From NCBI RefSeq assembly GCF_000402035.1, contig NC_021287.1, forward strand, positions 744,001 to 808,000: 64,000 bases of DNA, written 5' to 3'. The DNA comes from Caballeronia insecticola. GTDB lineage: Bacteria; Pseudomonadota; Gammaproteobacteria; Burkholderiales; Burkholderiaceae. Below the pieces are notes generated by a model that did not search any database, was not told the DNA's origin, and was given only the letters and a program-made list of their open reading frames with translations. This document shows positions 33,792 through 43,122 of the stretch, in pieces (the stretch's first letter is position 1; every line of letters starts with the position of its first letter). The position numbers were made by a program, and so were the translations under genes.

Positions 33792-34522
33792 AACGGTTGT
33801 CCCGGGTGGATCAGAGTGAGCCGGAGCAGGGCGATGATCTTCAACGACTCGGTTTACTCCATGACTCCAGCACCCATTGGCGCTCCATGAACGATTCCGA
33901 CGAAGGATCTAAGGCGCTTTCAGAAGCATGCGATCTGCTCCGAGACTCGGAGGCGCTTCAGCGACGGATCGCGCTCCTCGATCAACCGCATATCAAACCC
34001 TTGACCCGATTCGCCGAAGAGCTGTCCGCGCGAAGCAGTGAAGTCCCTTATATCGATCCGCTTGACGGCGGCTGCCAGGCCAAGGTGCTTGTGCTTCTCG
34101 AGTCTCCGGCAAGACTTGCATCCCGGCCGCGGTTTGTATCGCTGGACAATCCGGTGCCCGCGCAACGGAACCTCAAGCGCTTCTTCGATGAAGCGGGATT
34201 GGCTCGTCGCCAGAGTGTGTTGTGGAACGTGTTCCCATGGCTACCGGCGTCAGACGGGCCACGCGCAACTTTGACGATCGGTGAGATTGAGCGGGGAATC
34301 GGCGAATTGCCATCGTTGGTCGGACTGTTGCCTGATTTGCGCGTGATCGTATTGGCAGGTCGCAAAGCTCAACGTGCGTTCTCTATGCTCAAACAGTTGC
34401 CGGGCTCTCCTGTGATTCTTACGATGCCTCATCCAAGTCCTCTCGCCGTGTGCCGGTTCCGGAACGTTGCAACAAACATAGTCGAAACGCTCGAGCGGGC
34501 CGCGCGCGTAGCCGCGTCCTGA
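33788..34522 (+). CDS. Uracil-DNA-glycosylase-family protein
   Basis: A 244-residue protein whose ATG at 33788 overlaps the TDT stop (ATGA). Residues about 85-230 fit the uracil-DNA glycosylase fold: KVLVLLESPARLAS in place of the usual GEAPG loop, QRNLKRFFDEAGLARRQSVL, WNVFPWLPAS, IVLAGRKAQRAF and MPHPSPLA. The N-terminal 60 residues are polar. An inner Met at 33887 is possible. The motifs differ from classic UDG, so the substrate may not be uracil in DNA. Coupling to a transporter by overlap is odd and may mark a shared stress response to sulfite, which deaminates cytosine to uracil; that link is inferred. Confidence 0.7.
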   Translation: MKRLSRVDQSEPEQGDDLQRLGLLHDSSTHWRSMNDSDEGSKALSEACDLLRDSEALQRRIALLDQPHIKPLTRFAEELSARSSEVPYIDPLDGGCQAKVLVLLESPARLASRPRFVSLDNPVPAQRNLKRFFDEAGLARRQSVLWNVFPWLPASDGPRATLTIGEIERGIGELPSLVGLLPDLRVIVLAGRKAQRAFSMLKQLPGSPVILTMPHPSPLAVCRFRNVATNIVETLERAARVAAS

Positions 34523-34657
34523 TAATGCTGCAAGCGGTGCTGGCGCAGACGTTTGTCTTGCCACAAGTGGTAAACCCTTTGTTTGAAAATATCCGGGAAT
34601 AAACGGCCCATAAACGGCGTTCGCCCGTTGCCACTTACCTAATCAGGAACATGCACG

Positions 34658-35149
34658 ATGGCTTCGAATTCCCCGGACTGGCTAGCCGCCACACTGTCGT
34701 TAGCTGGCGCCCTCATTTTTCTGCCCGCAAGCGTTGTCGCTTTTGCGGGCGACGCACCGTCGGATGCTTCATCCGCGGAGGCTTCATTTCTATCCGAAAA
34801 CGATACGGCGATGTCGACCATGATGGCGAACATGGCAGTCAAGCCGAGTGGGAATATCGACAATGATTTCGTGGCGATGATGGCGCCGCACCACCAGGGC
34901 GCTATCGATATGGCGCGCGCCGAACTGCAATATGGAAAGAACGAGCAGTTGCGCCGCATCGCGCAAGAGATTGTGGTTGAGCAGCAGCAAGAGATCGTTG
35001 CGATGCATCTGGCGATCGGTTCGAGCGTATCAACTTCAGCGACTGGCACAGCTGGTAGCGCAGACCGGGCGTCCGATATTGCACAAGGAAAAATGCAGTC
35101 CCCTAAACATGACAGCATGTCCATGAAAATGAACCAGGAGTCACAATGA
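34658..35149 (+). CDS. DUF305 periplasmic protein
   Basis: A 163-residue protein with a signal-like N-terminus (LAATLSLAGALIFLPASVVAFA) and the DUF305 core: IDNDFVAMMAPHHQGAIDMA and LRRIAQEIVVEQQQEIVAMH. The Met/His-rich core and the tail (KHDSMSMKMNQ) suggest metal binding, as in CopM. DUF305 proteins are frequent in copper-resistance loci. It overlaps the next gene by four bases, so the two are co-translated. The leader 34523-34657 holds no gene. Confidence 0.8.
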   Translation: MASNSPDWLAATLSLAGALIFLPASVVAFAGDAPSDASSAEASFLSENDTAMSTMMANMAVKPSGNIDNDFVAMMAPHHQGAIDMARAELQYGKNEQLRRIAQEIVVEQQQEIVAMHLAIGSSVSTSATGTAGSADRASDIAQGKMQSPKHDSMSMKMNQESQ

Positions 35150-36624
35150 ACCGCATGCCCGCAGTCTCGACGCTTTCAGCCCTGGTCGCGCTCGTCTTTG
35201 CGCCGGTTGCCCTCGCAGGGCAGGCACCTGGAAAGGCTTCTGCCGCCGACATACCCATCAGCCATCAGGATCGCGTCTACGCCGCCGAGCAGTTTTCTAA
35301 TACCGTCTCCGTCATCGATCCTGCCAGTAATACGCTAGTCGGCTTGATCAAGCTCGGCGATCCGTCGCCCGGCAATTTCAGCCCGCTCTACAAAGGCCAG
35401 GTGCTGGTTCATGGCATGGGCTTTTCGCCGGACCACAAGACGATCGCGGTGGTCTCGATCGGCTCCAATTCAGTCTCGTTCATCGATACCGAGACCAACG
35501 CGCTCAAGCATGTGACGTATGTCGGACGGTCCCCGCACGAGGCGTTCTTCACGCCCAACGGCAAGGAGGTTTGGGTTACGGTGCGAGGTGAAAATTACAT
35601 CGCCGTGCTGGATGGTTCGACCTACGAAGAGAAATCTCGCATTGTCGTGCCAGCAGGACCCGGCATGCAGATCTTCTCGACTGACGGGAAATACGGGTAT
35701 GTCTGCTCGTCGTTTAATCCGCAGACCGTCGTGATCGATGTCGCGAGTCATAAGATAGTCGGCCACGTTACGCAGGCCAGTCCATTTTGTCCGAACATCG
35801 CGGCCACACCTGATGGCAAGCAGGTGTGGTTCACTTTGAAGGATACTGGCAAGACGCAGGTATTTAACGCCAGACCACCGTTCAATATCCTCAAGACGAT
35901 CGATACCGGTCCGATCAGCAATCACGTCAACTTCGCACACAATAGCAACGGCTCTTTTGCCTACGTGACGATTGGCGGTACCAATGAAGTCAAGGTGTTT
36001 AAAACTGATGACTTCTCCCAGGTCGCGACGATCTCCGTCGGAAAACTTCCGCACGGCATCTGGCCATCAGGCGACGGCACACGCATGTACGTCGGTCTTG
36101 AAAACGCCGATGCGATGACTGCGATCGACACGTTGACGAACCAGGTGATTGCCACTGTGCCAATCGGACAAGCGCCACAAGCGGTTACCTATGTACCGAA
36201 TGCCGTTCGAATGGGTGATGGCACCCAGAATACGCAGCCACTCGGTGTGGCAGGCAAAGCGGCACATCTGACGATGATGGCGGTGGGAGATTCGTCTACG
36301 TCAGCAAGCACAACCGAGCCAACGAGCGTGTCACTGTTTGATCAGGGCTTAGTTCAGGTATTGCAAGCGTCGGTCACGGGGTTGGAGCCAAAGAAACCCT
36401 ATGTTATTGCGCTTTCAGACCACCCTGATGGAAGCGGCGAGTTGGAACCGTTGGCGAACTTCATGAGCAACCCGGCGGGTTCAGCGATCGTCAACGCGAT
36501 CGGGCAAATCCGTCAGATCGTCCGGCCAGAAGCGAACAGTGCCACGAGCACGCAAAGATATCTGGTCGTTGCCCCGCGCGGCGCAGAAAAAATCGGCACC
36601 GCCGTTCAAGTGCAGTCGAATTAA
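35146..36624 (+). CDS. Exported YVTN-type beta-propeller protein
   Basis: A 492-residue protein with a signal peptide (VALVFAPVALAG). From about residue 40 to 340 it is a seven-bladed YncE-like propeller with repeated segments such as VYAAEQFSNTVSVIDPASNT, VAVVSIGSNSVSFIDTETN and ITVPAGPG-type turns ending in VTYVPNAVR. The C-terminal 120 residues form an extra domain (LVQVLQASVTGLEPKKPYVIAL) of unknown type. YncE-like proteins bind DNA or small ligands in the periplasm; in metal loci they accompany DUF305 and multicopper oxidases. It is translationally coupled to the DUF305 gene. Confidence 0.8.
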   Translation: MNRMPAVSTLSALVALVFAPVALAGQAPGKASAADIPISHQDRVYAAEQFSNTVSVIDPASNTLVGLIKLGDPSPGNFSPLYKGQVLVHGMGFSPDHKTIAVVSIGSNSVSFIDTETNALKHVTYVGRSPHEAFFTPNGKEVWVTVRGENYIAVLDGSTYEEKSRIVVPAGPGMQIFSTDGKYGYVCSSFNPQTVVIDVASHKIVGHVTQASPFCPNIAATPDGKQVWFTLKDTGKTQVFNARPPFNILKTIDTGPISNHVNFAHNSNGSFAYVTIGGTNEVKVFKTDDFSQVATISVGKLPHGIWPSGDGTRMYVGLENADAMTAIDTLTNQVIATVPIGQAPQAVTYVPNAVRMGDGTQNTQPLGVAGKAAHLTMMAVGDSSTSASTTEPTSVSLFDQGLVQVLQASVTGLEPKKPYVIALSDHPDGSGELEPLANFMSNPAGSAIVNAIGQIRQIVRPEANSATSTQRYLVVAPRGAEKIGTAVQVQSN

Positions 36625-37308
36625 AAGTCGAAGCTATTCGGATCAAGCAAATGCAGGCGGTGCAACAACCGCTATCGTCATTAATGGTAGCGCGCCAGCG
36701 CGCCAGCCCTGCGTAAATGGTGTTCAAAATCATCCCGGCAACTATGGGAATGGCCGTTGCACCTTGAAAACCGCCAGACATACTACGGCTCATTGATCGT
36801 CCGCTTCGGGTCGGGGTGAGCCAATCCGAGCTCCGAACTCATCGCCGTAAAGCGGCCACTAATATTTGGCTGCCCGGTAACGGCTGGTCGTCAACGCGAA
36901 CTCTCGACCCTCAACCGCCGTTGGACCTGACATGAAGTCAACGGCGGCTTCCGATGTCCGACGGCCATCCATGACATCACGGGGGTCGAACGCACTCGGC
37001 CTTTGCAGACGCGCATCCGACGACCGCTCAACAGCCGCTATAGTCCTCCGGACTGTCACTGGCCCGTACCAGCTCGAACGATCAGGTTCAACGTGCAAGA
37101 GTCGACATACAGAGCATCACGGCTTCACGCGCTCGTTCACTGACTCCCGGTTCAGATTGATGCGCGGTGGACGCGGCCCTCATCGCTGGCGATATTTTCG
37201 CTACCGCGCAAGCTCGGAATCGCTATCTCGAGACGGGTAGGATTTGCGGCAGGATGCTTCTATACGCAGGTTCGGCGCGTACTGTCGTTAATTCATGTCC
37301 GCGGCCGC
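36625..37308. other. Gap with decayed repeat and transporter scrap
   Basis: No intact gene. A minus-strand scrap near 36690-36790 reads GGFQGATAIPIVAGMILNTI, like a membrane helix of a lost transporter. At 36815-36905 there is a weak relative of the dispersed repeat (ACTCATCGCCGTAAAGCGG). Nothing else is seen. Confidence 0.4.
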
Positions 37309-37867
37309 CTAGACCGGCTGTCGCACCGGGCACTTGCCGCCGAACGGCGGACCGACCGCGTTCTGTACGAAGAACCCGTTTTTCCCTTGCATATCGATCG
37401 CGTAGATCGAGCCCAACATCGCAGCGACGATCGAGCTAATTTCATCCTCGTTTTTGATGACAACACCGCCAGCGCCGACTTCGACATCAGGCTTGAAGAT
37501 CTGGTTGTCAATCTGGCCAATCAGCCGAACGTCGCCGTCGGAATCGGGTGGTGTTGACATGCTCAAACTCTGCCAGTGAGTAACCATCGCTCTCGGGGGA
37601 GACGATGGCCCAAGTCTTGAAATGAAGGCGGTTGGCAGCGAAACAAACTCAGTTAACCGCGCCTTCCCACGTACAACGACCGCAGCATTGTTAAGAACAT
37701 TCAGCGCCACTCCGCCATCGGCACTGTTAAATCGTGTGTAAGAGCAGCTTAGCTCGACCGAACTGTCGGATATGATGTCTTCGGCAAACAAAACGCCTAG
37801 ATCCTTTTTAGGGAGGAAGTCGCAAATGCTGGATACAGCGCAACGTTCAATCGCCGACACTATCTCT
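37309..37867 (-). pseudogene. 3' part of exported protein gene split by IS21 element
   Basis: These 559 bases code the last 185 or so residues of the gene that begins at 41540. When the insertion sequence and one 6-bp target copy are removed, ...LELRAYR joins KEIVSAIERC in frame, and the whole gene has 554 codons. This part contains AAVVVRGKARLTEFVSLPTA, DVRLIGQIDNQIFKPDVEVG and IYAIDMQGKNGFFVQNAVGP. The function is unknown; it may form the C-terminal part of a secreted protein. It is not expressed as one chain while the insertion sequence is present. Confidence 0.75.
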
Positions 37868-37873
37868 TTTCGG
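37868..37873 (+). repeat. 6-bp target duplication, left copy
   Basis: TTTCGG immediately left of the IS21-family element matches TTTCGG at 40438-40443 immediately right of it. The length is within the 4-8 bp usual for this family. Confidence 0.75.
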
Positions 37874-38041
37874 TGCGTATTTCGGACGAAGGTGACCGGC
37901 GGTTTCGGGATCGTGACCGGCGATTTCGGCAACGTGACCGGCCGTTTCGGGAACGTGACCGAACGGACCGTACGACAGGACTGGCGTTGCGCATGACATC
38001 AACCACGCGAGCTATGCTCGCCGGCTTTGGCCGGAGAAAGC

Positions 38042-39565
38042 ATGCCCGCGCACCGGATGAACATGCGCATGATCAAGGACGTTTTACGACTTAAGTTCGA
38101 CGGCGGTTTCTCGCATGATCGAATCGCCGCGTCGCTGGGTATTTCCAAGGGCGTGGTCACGAAGTACGTCGGACTGGCGGGTGCCGCCGGGCTGGATTGG
38201 GCGATCGCCTGTGATATGGACGAAGGCGAGCTCGAGCGACGGCTTCTTGGCAAGCCCACCGGACCCGCGGCCTATGCACAGCCCGACTACGGTCGCATTC
38301 ATCAAGAGCTGCGCCGCAAGGGCGTGACGCTGACGTTGTTGTGGGAGGAATATCAGGCGGAGTTCGCGAATCGGAAGACTTACCGTTACACGCAGTTCTG
38401 CGAGCACTATAAGGCGTTCGCGAAACGGCTGAAGCGCTCCATGCGGCAGATCCACCGAGCTGGCGAGAAGCTATTCGTCGACTTCGCCGGTCCCACGTTG
38501 CCGTTGACCACAGGGCGCCGCGCGCACATCTTCGTGGCCGCCATGGGCGCATCGAGCTATACATTCGCATGCGCCACGCCGGCCGAGACGATGGAGGATT
38601 GGCTGAGTGGTATCGCCCGCGCGCTGACCTTCTACGGCGGCGTTCCCCAGCTGATCGTGCCGGACAACCCGCGCGCGATGATCGCCGATCCCGATCGCTA
38701 TGAGCCTCGCGCCGGCGACACCGTGCTGGACTTCGCGCGTCACTATGGCACCTCATTTCTGCCTGCACGCGTTTATCGCCCGCAGGATAAGCCGAAGGTT
38801 GAAGTGGCGGTTCAGGTGGTCGAACGTTGGATCATGGCGCGCCTACGTCATCATCAGTTCGAGTCGGTCCAGTCGGTGGACGACGCGATCCGTCCGCTAC
38901 TGAAGAACTTGAACGAGCGCTCGTTCCAGAAGCTGCCGGGATGCCGCGCAAGCGCGTTCACCGAACTGGACGCGCCGGCCCTGCAACCGCTGCCGGCGCA
39001 GCCGTATGAGCTCGCGCGGTTCAAGGCAGTGACGGTTCACATCGACTATCACATCGAGATCGATAAACATCGCTACAGCGTTCCGCACGCGCTTGTCGGA
39101 CTCAAGCTCGATGCGCGCATCACAGCGGGTGCCGTCGAATTGTTGCATCGCGGTCGCCGTGTGGCCAGCCATGCGCGCAATGATCGCGTGGGAGGCTACA
39201 CCACCGTCGTCGAGCACATGCCGGCGGCACACCGCGCCCATCTCGAATGGACTCCGCAGCGGCTTATCCACTGGGGTCAGCAGATTGGCGGCGCCACCGG
39301 CGCGCTCGTCGCGCGGCTTCTGCAGGAACAGCGCCATCCCGAGCACGGCTATCGGGCATGCCTTGGCTTGCTTTCGCTCTCACGTCGCTATGGTCGCGAC
39401 CGTCTCGAAGCGGCATGTGCATTGGCGCTCGAATTGGGTGTGCATCGTTACCGCCACGTGCGCGACATCTTGGTCAACAAGCGCGACCGCGCGGCAGCGA
39501 CCACGCCTGCCGAATGGGTCAGTCCGAGTCACGCGCATGTACGCGGCCCCAGCTACTATCAATAA
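38042..39565 (+). CDS. istA: IS21-family transposase IstA
   Basis: A 507-residue transposase; the ATG at 38042 has GGAGAAAG upstream, and the earlier in-frame TTG is not needed. An N-terminal helix-turn-helix (FSHDRIAASLGISKGVVTKY) precedes a DDE integrase core with FVDFAGPTLPL (first Asp), LIVPDNPRAMI (second Asp) and RPQDKPKVEVAVQVVERW (Glu). A C-terminal Mu-type domain follows. It ends 12 bases before istB, the standard IS21 arrangement. It cuts and joins the element's ends with help from IstB. Confidence 0.92.
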   Translation: MPAHRMNMRMIKDVLRLKFDGGFSHDRIAASLGISKGVVTKYVGLAGAAGLDWAIACDMDEGELERRLLGKPTGPAAYAQPDYGRIHQELRRKGVTLTLLWEEYQAEFANRKTYRYTQFCEHYKAFAKRLKRSMRQIHRAGEKLFVDFAGPTLPLTTGRRAHIFVAAMGASSYTFACATPAETMEDWLSGIARALTFYGGVPQLIVPDNPRAMIADPDRYEPRAGDTVLDFARHYGTSFLPARVYRPQDKPKVEVAVQVVERWIMARLRHHQFESVQSVDDAIRPLLKNLNERSFQKLPGCRASAFTELDAPALQPLPAQPYELARFKAVTVHIDYHIEIDKHRYSVPHALVGLKLDARITAGAVELLHRGRRVASHARNDRVGGYTTVVEHMPAAHRAHLEWTPQRLIHWGQQIGGATGALVARLLQEQRHPEHGYRACLGLLSLSRRYGRDRLEAACALALELGVHRYRHVRDILVNKRDRAAATTPAEWVSPSHAHVRGPSYYQ

Positions 39566-39577
39566 GGAGAATCGGTC

Positions 39578-40345
39578 ATGATGATGCACCAAACCTTGAC
39601 GCAACTACGCACCCTGAAGCTGGACGGATTCGCCAACGGATTGGAAGAGCAACTGACGCAGCCCGGCACGGCGACTCTGAGCTTCGAGGAACGCCTGTCG
39701 TTGCTGGTCGACAGGGAAGCAAGTTGGCGCGATGATCGTCGCCGCACCCGACTGCTCAAGCAAGCGCGCCTGAAGTATCCGCAGGCCACCATCGAAGATC
39801 TCGACACCCGCGCTGGTCGAGGCGTGGACCCGCGTTCTCTCACAAGCCTGGCTCTCGGCGACTGGGTCGAGGCGGGATACAGCCTGCTCATTAGCGGCCC
39901 AACCGGTGCCGGTAAGTCATGGCTCGCTTGTGCCCTCGCGCAGTATGCATGCCGACGCGGGCACTCCGCGTTGTACCTGCGCGTGCCGCGTCTCAGCGAG
40001 GAACTGCGTGTCCTCCACGGCAACGGCGGCTTCACCAAATGGCTGCTGCAGGTTGCTCGCGTTGATGTTCTTCTGCTGGACGATTGGGGAATGGCTCCGC
40101 TCGACTCGATGGTCCGAAACGATTTGCTCGAGATGATTGATGACCGATCTGCCGGAAAAGCCACGATCGTCACCAGTCAGCTACCAATCGAACACTGGCA
40201 TGGCTGGATAGGCGACGAGTCGATCGCCGACGCAATGCTCGATCGCCTTATGCAGCGACATCACCGCATCAAACTGACGGGCGAATCTCTTAGAAAACCA
40301 TCTCCGAAACCAAGCGTGCTCGAACCAGAACTCGACCAGAACTAG
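39578..40345 (+). CDS. istB: IS21-family helper ATPase IstB
   Basis: A 255-residue AAA+ protein with AAGGAG before the start at 39578. It has Walker A (SGPTGAGKSWLACAL), Walker B (DVLLLDDWGMAPL), sensor-type VTSQLPIEHWH and the C-terminal LDRLMQRHHRIKLTGESLR, typical of IstB/DnaC-like helpers. It assembles on target DNA and stimulates IstA. Intact. Confidence 0.92.
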   Translation: MMMHQTLTQLRTLKLDGFANGLEEQLTQPGTATLSFEERLSLLVDREASWRDDRRRTRLLKQARLKYPQATIEDLDTRAGRGVDPRSLTSLALGDWVEAGYSLLISGPTGAGKSWLACALAQYACRRGHSALYLRVPRLSEELRVLHGNGGFTKWLLQVARVDVLLLDDWGMAPLDSMVRNDLLEMIDDRSAGKATIVTSQLPIEHWHGWIGDESIADAMLDRLMQRHHRIKLTGESLRKPSPKPSVLEPELDQN

Positions 40346-40437
40346 CAAGGAAATCTACAATCGACACCGCGCAACGCCCGACCTTGCCGAATCGGTCACG
40401 TTCCCGAAATCGGCGGTCACGTTCGCCGAAATACGCA

Positions 40438-40443
40438 TTTCGG
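40438..40443 (+). repeat. 6-bp target duplication, right copy
   Basis: TTTCGG directly after the right end of the insertion sequence, equal to 37868-37873. Confidence 0.75.
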
Positions 40444-41540
40444 TATGCTCGCAGCTCTAACATCTGGGGGGACGACTGATACTTGACGGCTAGATCTGGG
40501 AAAGAGACGTTGTAGCCATCGACCCGTGAGATGGCGTAGTCAACTCTAGTAAGTTGAAGATAATAGTTATTGAGAGCTTCCAGCTTCGCCGGATCGCTCA
40601 CCTTTTCCTTTACGCCGAAAACTGTGTTGGGCACCAGCAGATATCCGACGGGCGCCGAAGTAGTTTGAGTGAACGACGTCCCAATAGTCGTTAATGTTGA
40701 CAAGATCGAATTGATGTTTTCGGGGTCAGCGGAAACAGCGACTTTGAGCGCATCGGAAATCCCAGCTCCTCCGCGAGATTCAAAGTCGATCTTTATTTTT
40801 CCAAGACGCTCTGCAGTCTCAACGATCGTCTTCCAGCGCGTTCCCATCTCAACGTTTCCGGAAACTCCGACTGCGTTTATGGTAGCTTTTCCTTCAAATG
40901 CGGTTTTATAGGTGGCTTCGATGCTCTTCTTGGACGCTGCTGACGAAGCTGAAATGAGCAGGACTACTGCGACCATGGATTGATTGTGCTGCGCTACGAC
41001 GGTATGAGTCCCACATGCTGTGCGAAACTCATCAAACTTCTTGTCATCGATAAGGTGTCTAAATTTTTCATCGAGTGAATATTGAGTCAAGCCTCGTCTT
41101 CCGTAGTCGCTGAAAGCTTTCACAACAATTGCGAGGTTTCGATTTTCATCTTTCGCAAACGAGTCATACTTGATGTTGAGCGACGAACTGGCACCCGCTT
41201 TTAGCGCGGCAAAATTAACATCTGCCTTTGATTTGTAATCGACCTCAAGATTCAATGTCTTTGCAAGTGACGTGTAATCACTTACCAATTCGATGGTTGC
41301 GTTGGTCTGCACTGCACCTGCGCCGTCCAGCCACGCTACATCCGAGTCCTTATAATTTAGGCATGCGGATCTTTGTTGATTTACTAGGTCAACGTCGATG
41401 CCCGACCCGATTGTTATTGCGTTGTTGTTGCTTCGGGGGATGGAGAGCGATCTGTAGTCGTCCGTGCCATGCGCGAGTGGCACTAGCAGACAACAAGCTA
41501 TGACCATGAAAAGGCGCCGTGCTACGCAGTGCGGGTACAC
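40438..41540 (-). pseudogene. 5' part of exported protein gene split by IS21; possible MACPF-like
   Basis: A GTG start at 41540 lies eight bases after GGAGG and just past the stop of the preceding gene. The product opens with a basic n-region and the hydrophobic segment LFMVIACCLLVPLAHG, a signal peptide. Around residue 180 it has FDEFRTACGTHTVVAQHNQS, which resembles the GTH signature of membrane-attack-complex/perforin domains, followed by an amphipathic run. Other parts include LNIKYDSFAKDENRNLAIVV and RVDGYNVSFPDLAVKY. The gene is cut at 40437 by the insertion sequence; the rest is at 37867-37309. The perforin likeness is a guess from one motif. While interrupted, the frame runs 49 codons into the insertion sequence. 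Confidence 0.65.
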
Positions 41541-41541
41541 T

Positions 41542-42738
41542 TCAGTGACCTCCCTTTTCCACGACAAAGCCGATGTTCCAGTCACCGGGACGGCCGGGGT
41601 CGCCGTCTCGCCCCCATTTTCCGGTCGGCCCCGGTTCGCCATCTCTACCATCTTTGCCGTGGGGCCCTTGGCCCGCGCATGCCCCGCTAGGGTGAAATAC
41701 GATCGGACCTAAGTTCGATCCATTGCCTCCGCACCCGCCGAAGCCACCTTTTGCACCTATCCCTTTTGCTCCCGGCGCCCCTCCTATTCCTGGTTCTCCG
41801 CCTCCGCCACCATTAAGCGTGTATTTGAAATCGGACGGGGGGTTCCCTTTATGTTCTGCGTCTTCCGCAATGATGTACACGTTCAAGTCGCCGCCTCTTC
41901 CGCCGTTTCCGCCGTCGCCGCCCGGCCCTCCCCAACCTCCGTTTCCACCATCTCCGCCAGCACCGCCGACGCCTCCAGTTGCAGCAGTGCGTCCAACAGC
42001 CGCATCTCCCCCCTTACCGCCAGTTCCGCCCGTTCCGCCGTCTCCGCCGTCAATGCCGCGGCCTCCATGACCGCCTGCACCGCCTTTCCCTCCAATGGCA
42101 CTCAGCACTACCGTCGTTGCAGGGCTGTAAGTACGCGCTTTCAGAGTAATCGCGGCGGCGGCAGAACCGTCACGCCCGTCGGAGGCATCGCTTCCACGCC
42201 CTCCATCTTGCCCACGGATGCCGTTGCCCCCTGCGTGACCGGTTTCTGCATTGCGCCCAAGCGGATACTTAATCGAAGTATCTTCAGCATCGTCTCCATT
42301 TTGTCCCGGTGGACCATCCGGACCGTTCGGCGCTCTTCTAACGACGTCCGCGTTTGGATCGAATAGGCCATCAGCGCCCTGCGCCCCGCGGCGATTCTCT
42401 ATGTTGATGGCACCGCCAATTGATGTCTCGCCCCTTATATACAGCGCCGCCATGGTGACCACCTTCGAATTTGGCGCGAACATAATCTTGTCACAATCGA
42501 TAAATATCTCGGGCGGAGGAGACAATCCAGGCTTATCATCAGGATGCACAAGTTCTATTGTTCCCTGGATCAAAATCAACTGCACATTATTTTCTTTGCA
42601 ATCGTAGCTACCAATTTTATACGGTGACTTTTCCGGGCCCCAGCTTACCAACGCATTTTGCGAACTTGCCGTGCCAATCGCAAAACAAAAGATCAGTGTC
42701 AAGATCAGGAGCCTTCCTTTCGAACTGAATAATCTCAT
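41542..42738 (-). CDS. Exported collagen-like Gly-rich protein
   Basis: A 398-residue protein from the ATG at 42738, chosen because it begins a signal peptide (GRLLILTLIFCFAIGTASSQ). Residues 25-115 form a beta-rich domain with four-strand patterns. From about 120 to the end the chain is Gly-rich, with many G-x-y runs such as GPDGPPGQNGDD, GGTGGTGGKGGD and GKDGRDGEPGPTGKWG, like collagen repeats and bacterial triple helices. It is the middle gene of three exported proteins (43122-37309) and ends two bases from the next start. It may be a surface fibre or adhesin; the sequence gives no ligand. Confidence 0.7.
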   Translation of the reverse strand: MRLFSSKGRLLILTLIFCFAIGTASSQNALVSWGPEKSPYKIGSYDCKENNVQLILIQGTIELVHPDDKPGLSPPPEIFIDCDKIMFAPNSKVVTMAALYIRGETSIGGAINIENRRGAQGADGLFDPNADVVRRAPNGPDGPPGQNGDDAEDTSIKYPLGRNAETGHAGGNGIRGQDGGRGSDASDGRDGSAAAAITLKARTYSPATTVVLSAIGGKGGAGGHGGRGIDGGDGGTGGTGGKGGDAAVGRTAATGGVGGAGGDGGNGGWGGPGGDGGNGGRGGDLNVYIIAEDAEHKGNPPSDFKYTLNGGGGGEPGIGGAPGAKGIGAKGGFGGCGGNGSNLGPIVFHPSGACAGQGPHGKDGRDGEPGPTGKWGRDGDPGRPGDWNIGFVVEKGGH

Positions 42739-42765
42739 TCCAAGCTCCGACTGTGGCAAGCTAAC

Positions 42766-43122
42766 CTATTGTTGAGGGAAATATCTTGCTTCCATCAGCG
42801 CGCCTGTGTCGCATTCCACATCAACGTTAATGAGTGCGTTCACGGCACCGACGTGGGAGAAGAGGACAATCCACGGCCCCCAAGCTTGCGGAGGCGCAGC
42901 GTACGCAATTGTATTTCCTTCGCCAGTGACCATAACGCTGCAAAACCCTAGGCCGATAGATTTTCCTCGAACATCGACATTCGCAATAGAGTCGCTCGTT
43001 TTGATAGAGACGCCGTCAACTAGTGGGATGATTTGTTTTTTTTCTGCATGAACGTCTGTTGCCAATAACGTAAAAGCGACGATTGCGCGGTATACCAAAT
43101 GGAGGCAAGTCTGAGAAGCCAC
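42766..43122 (-). CDS. Small exported protein, first of three-gene operon
   Basis: A 118-residue product from a GTG at 43122 with GGGGG seven bases upstream. The signal peptide runs to TLLATDVHA. The mature part (KQIIPLVDGVSIKTSDSIAN and SIGLGFCSVMVTGEGN) looks like a small beta-rich protein with two cysteines. It ends 27 bases before the collagen-like gene. It has no named family known to me. Its promoter region contains the CCGAT tandem repeat. Confidence 0.6.
   Translation of the reverse strand: MASQTCLHLVYRAIVAFTLLATDVHAEKKQIIPLVDGVSIKTSDSIANVDVRGKSIGLGFCSVMVTGEGNTIAYAAPPQAWGPWIVLFSHVGAVNALINVDVECDTGALMEARYFPQQ

Larger units (their letters stand above)
37874..40437 (+). mobile_element. 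IS21-family insertion sequence, 2564 bp, intact
   Basis: It begins TGCGTATTTCGG and ends in the inverted copy CCGAAATACGCA. Inside the ends are further repeats of a unit like TTTCGGxAxCGTGACCGG (about four at the left, two inverted at the right), the multiple transposase sites usual in this family. It carries istA and istB and is flanked by a 6-bp target duplication. All parts are intact, and the target gene is restored exactly by excision, so the insertion is recent. Confidence 0.9.
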
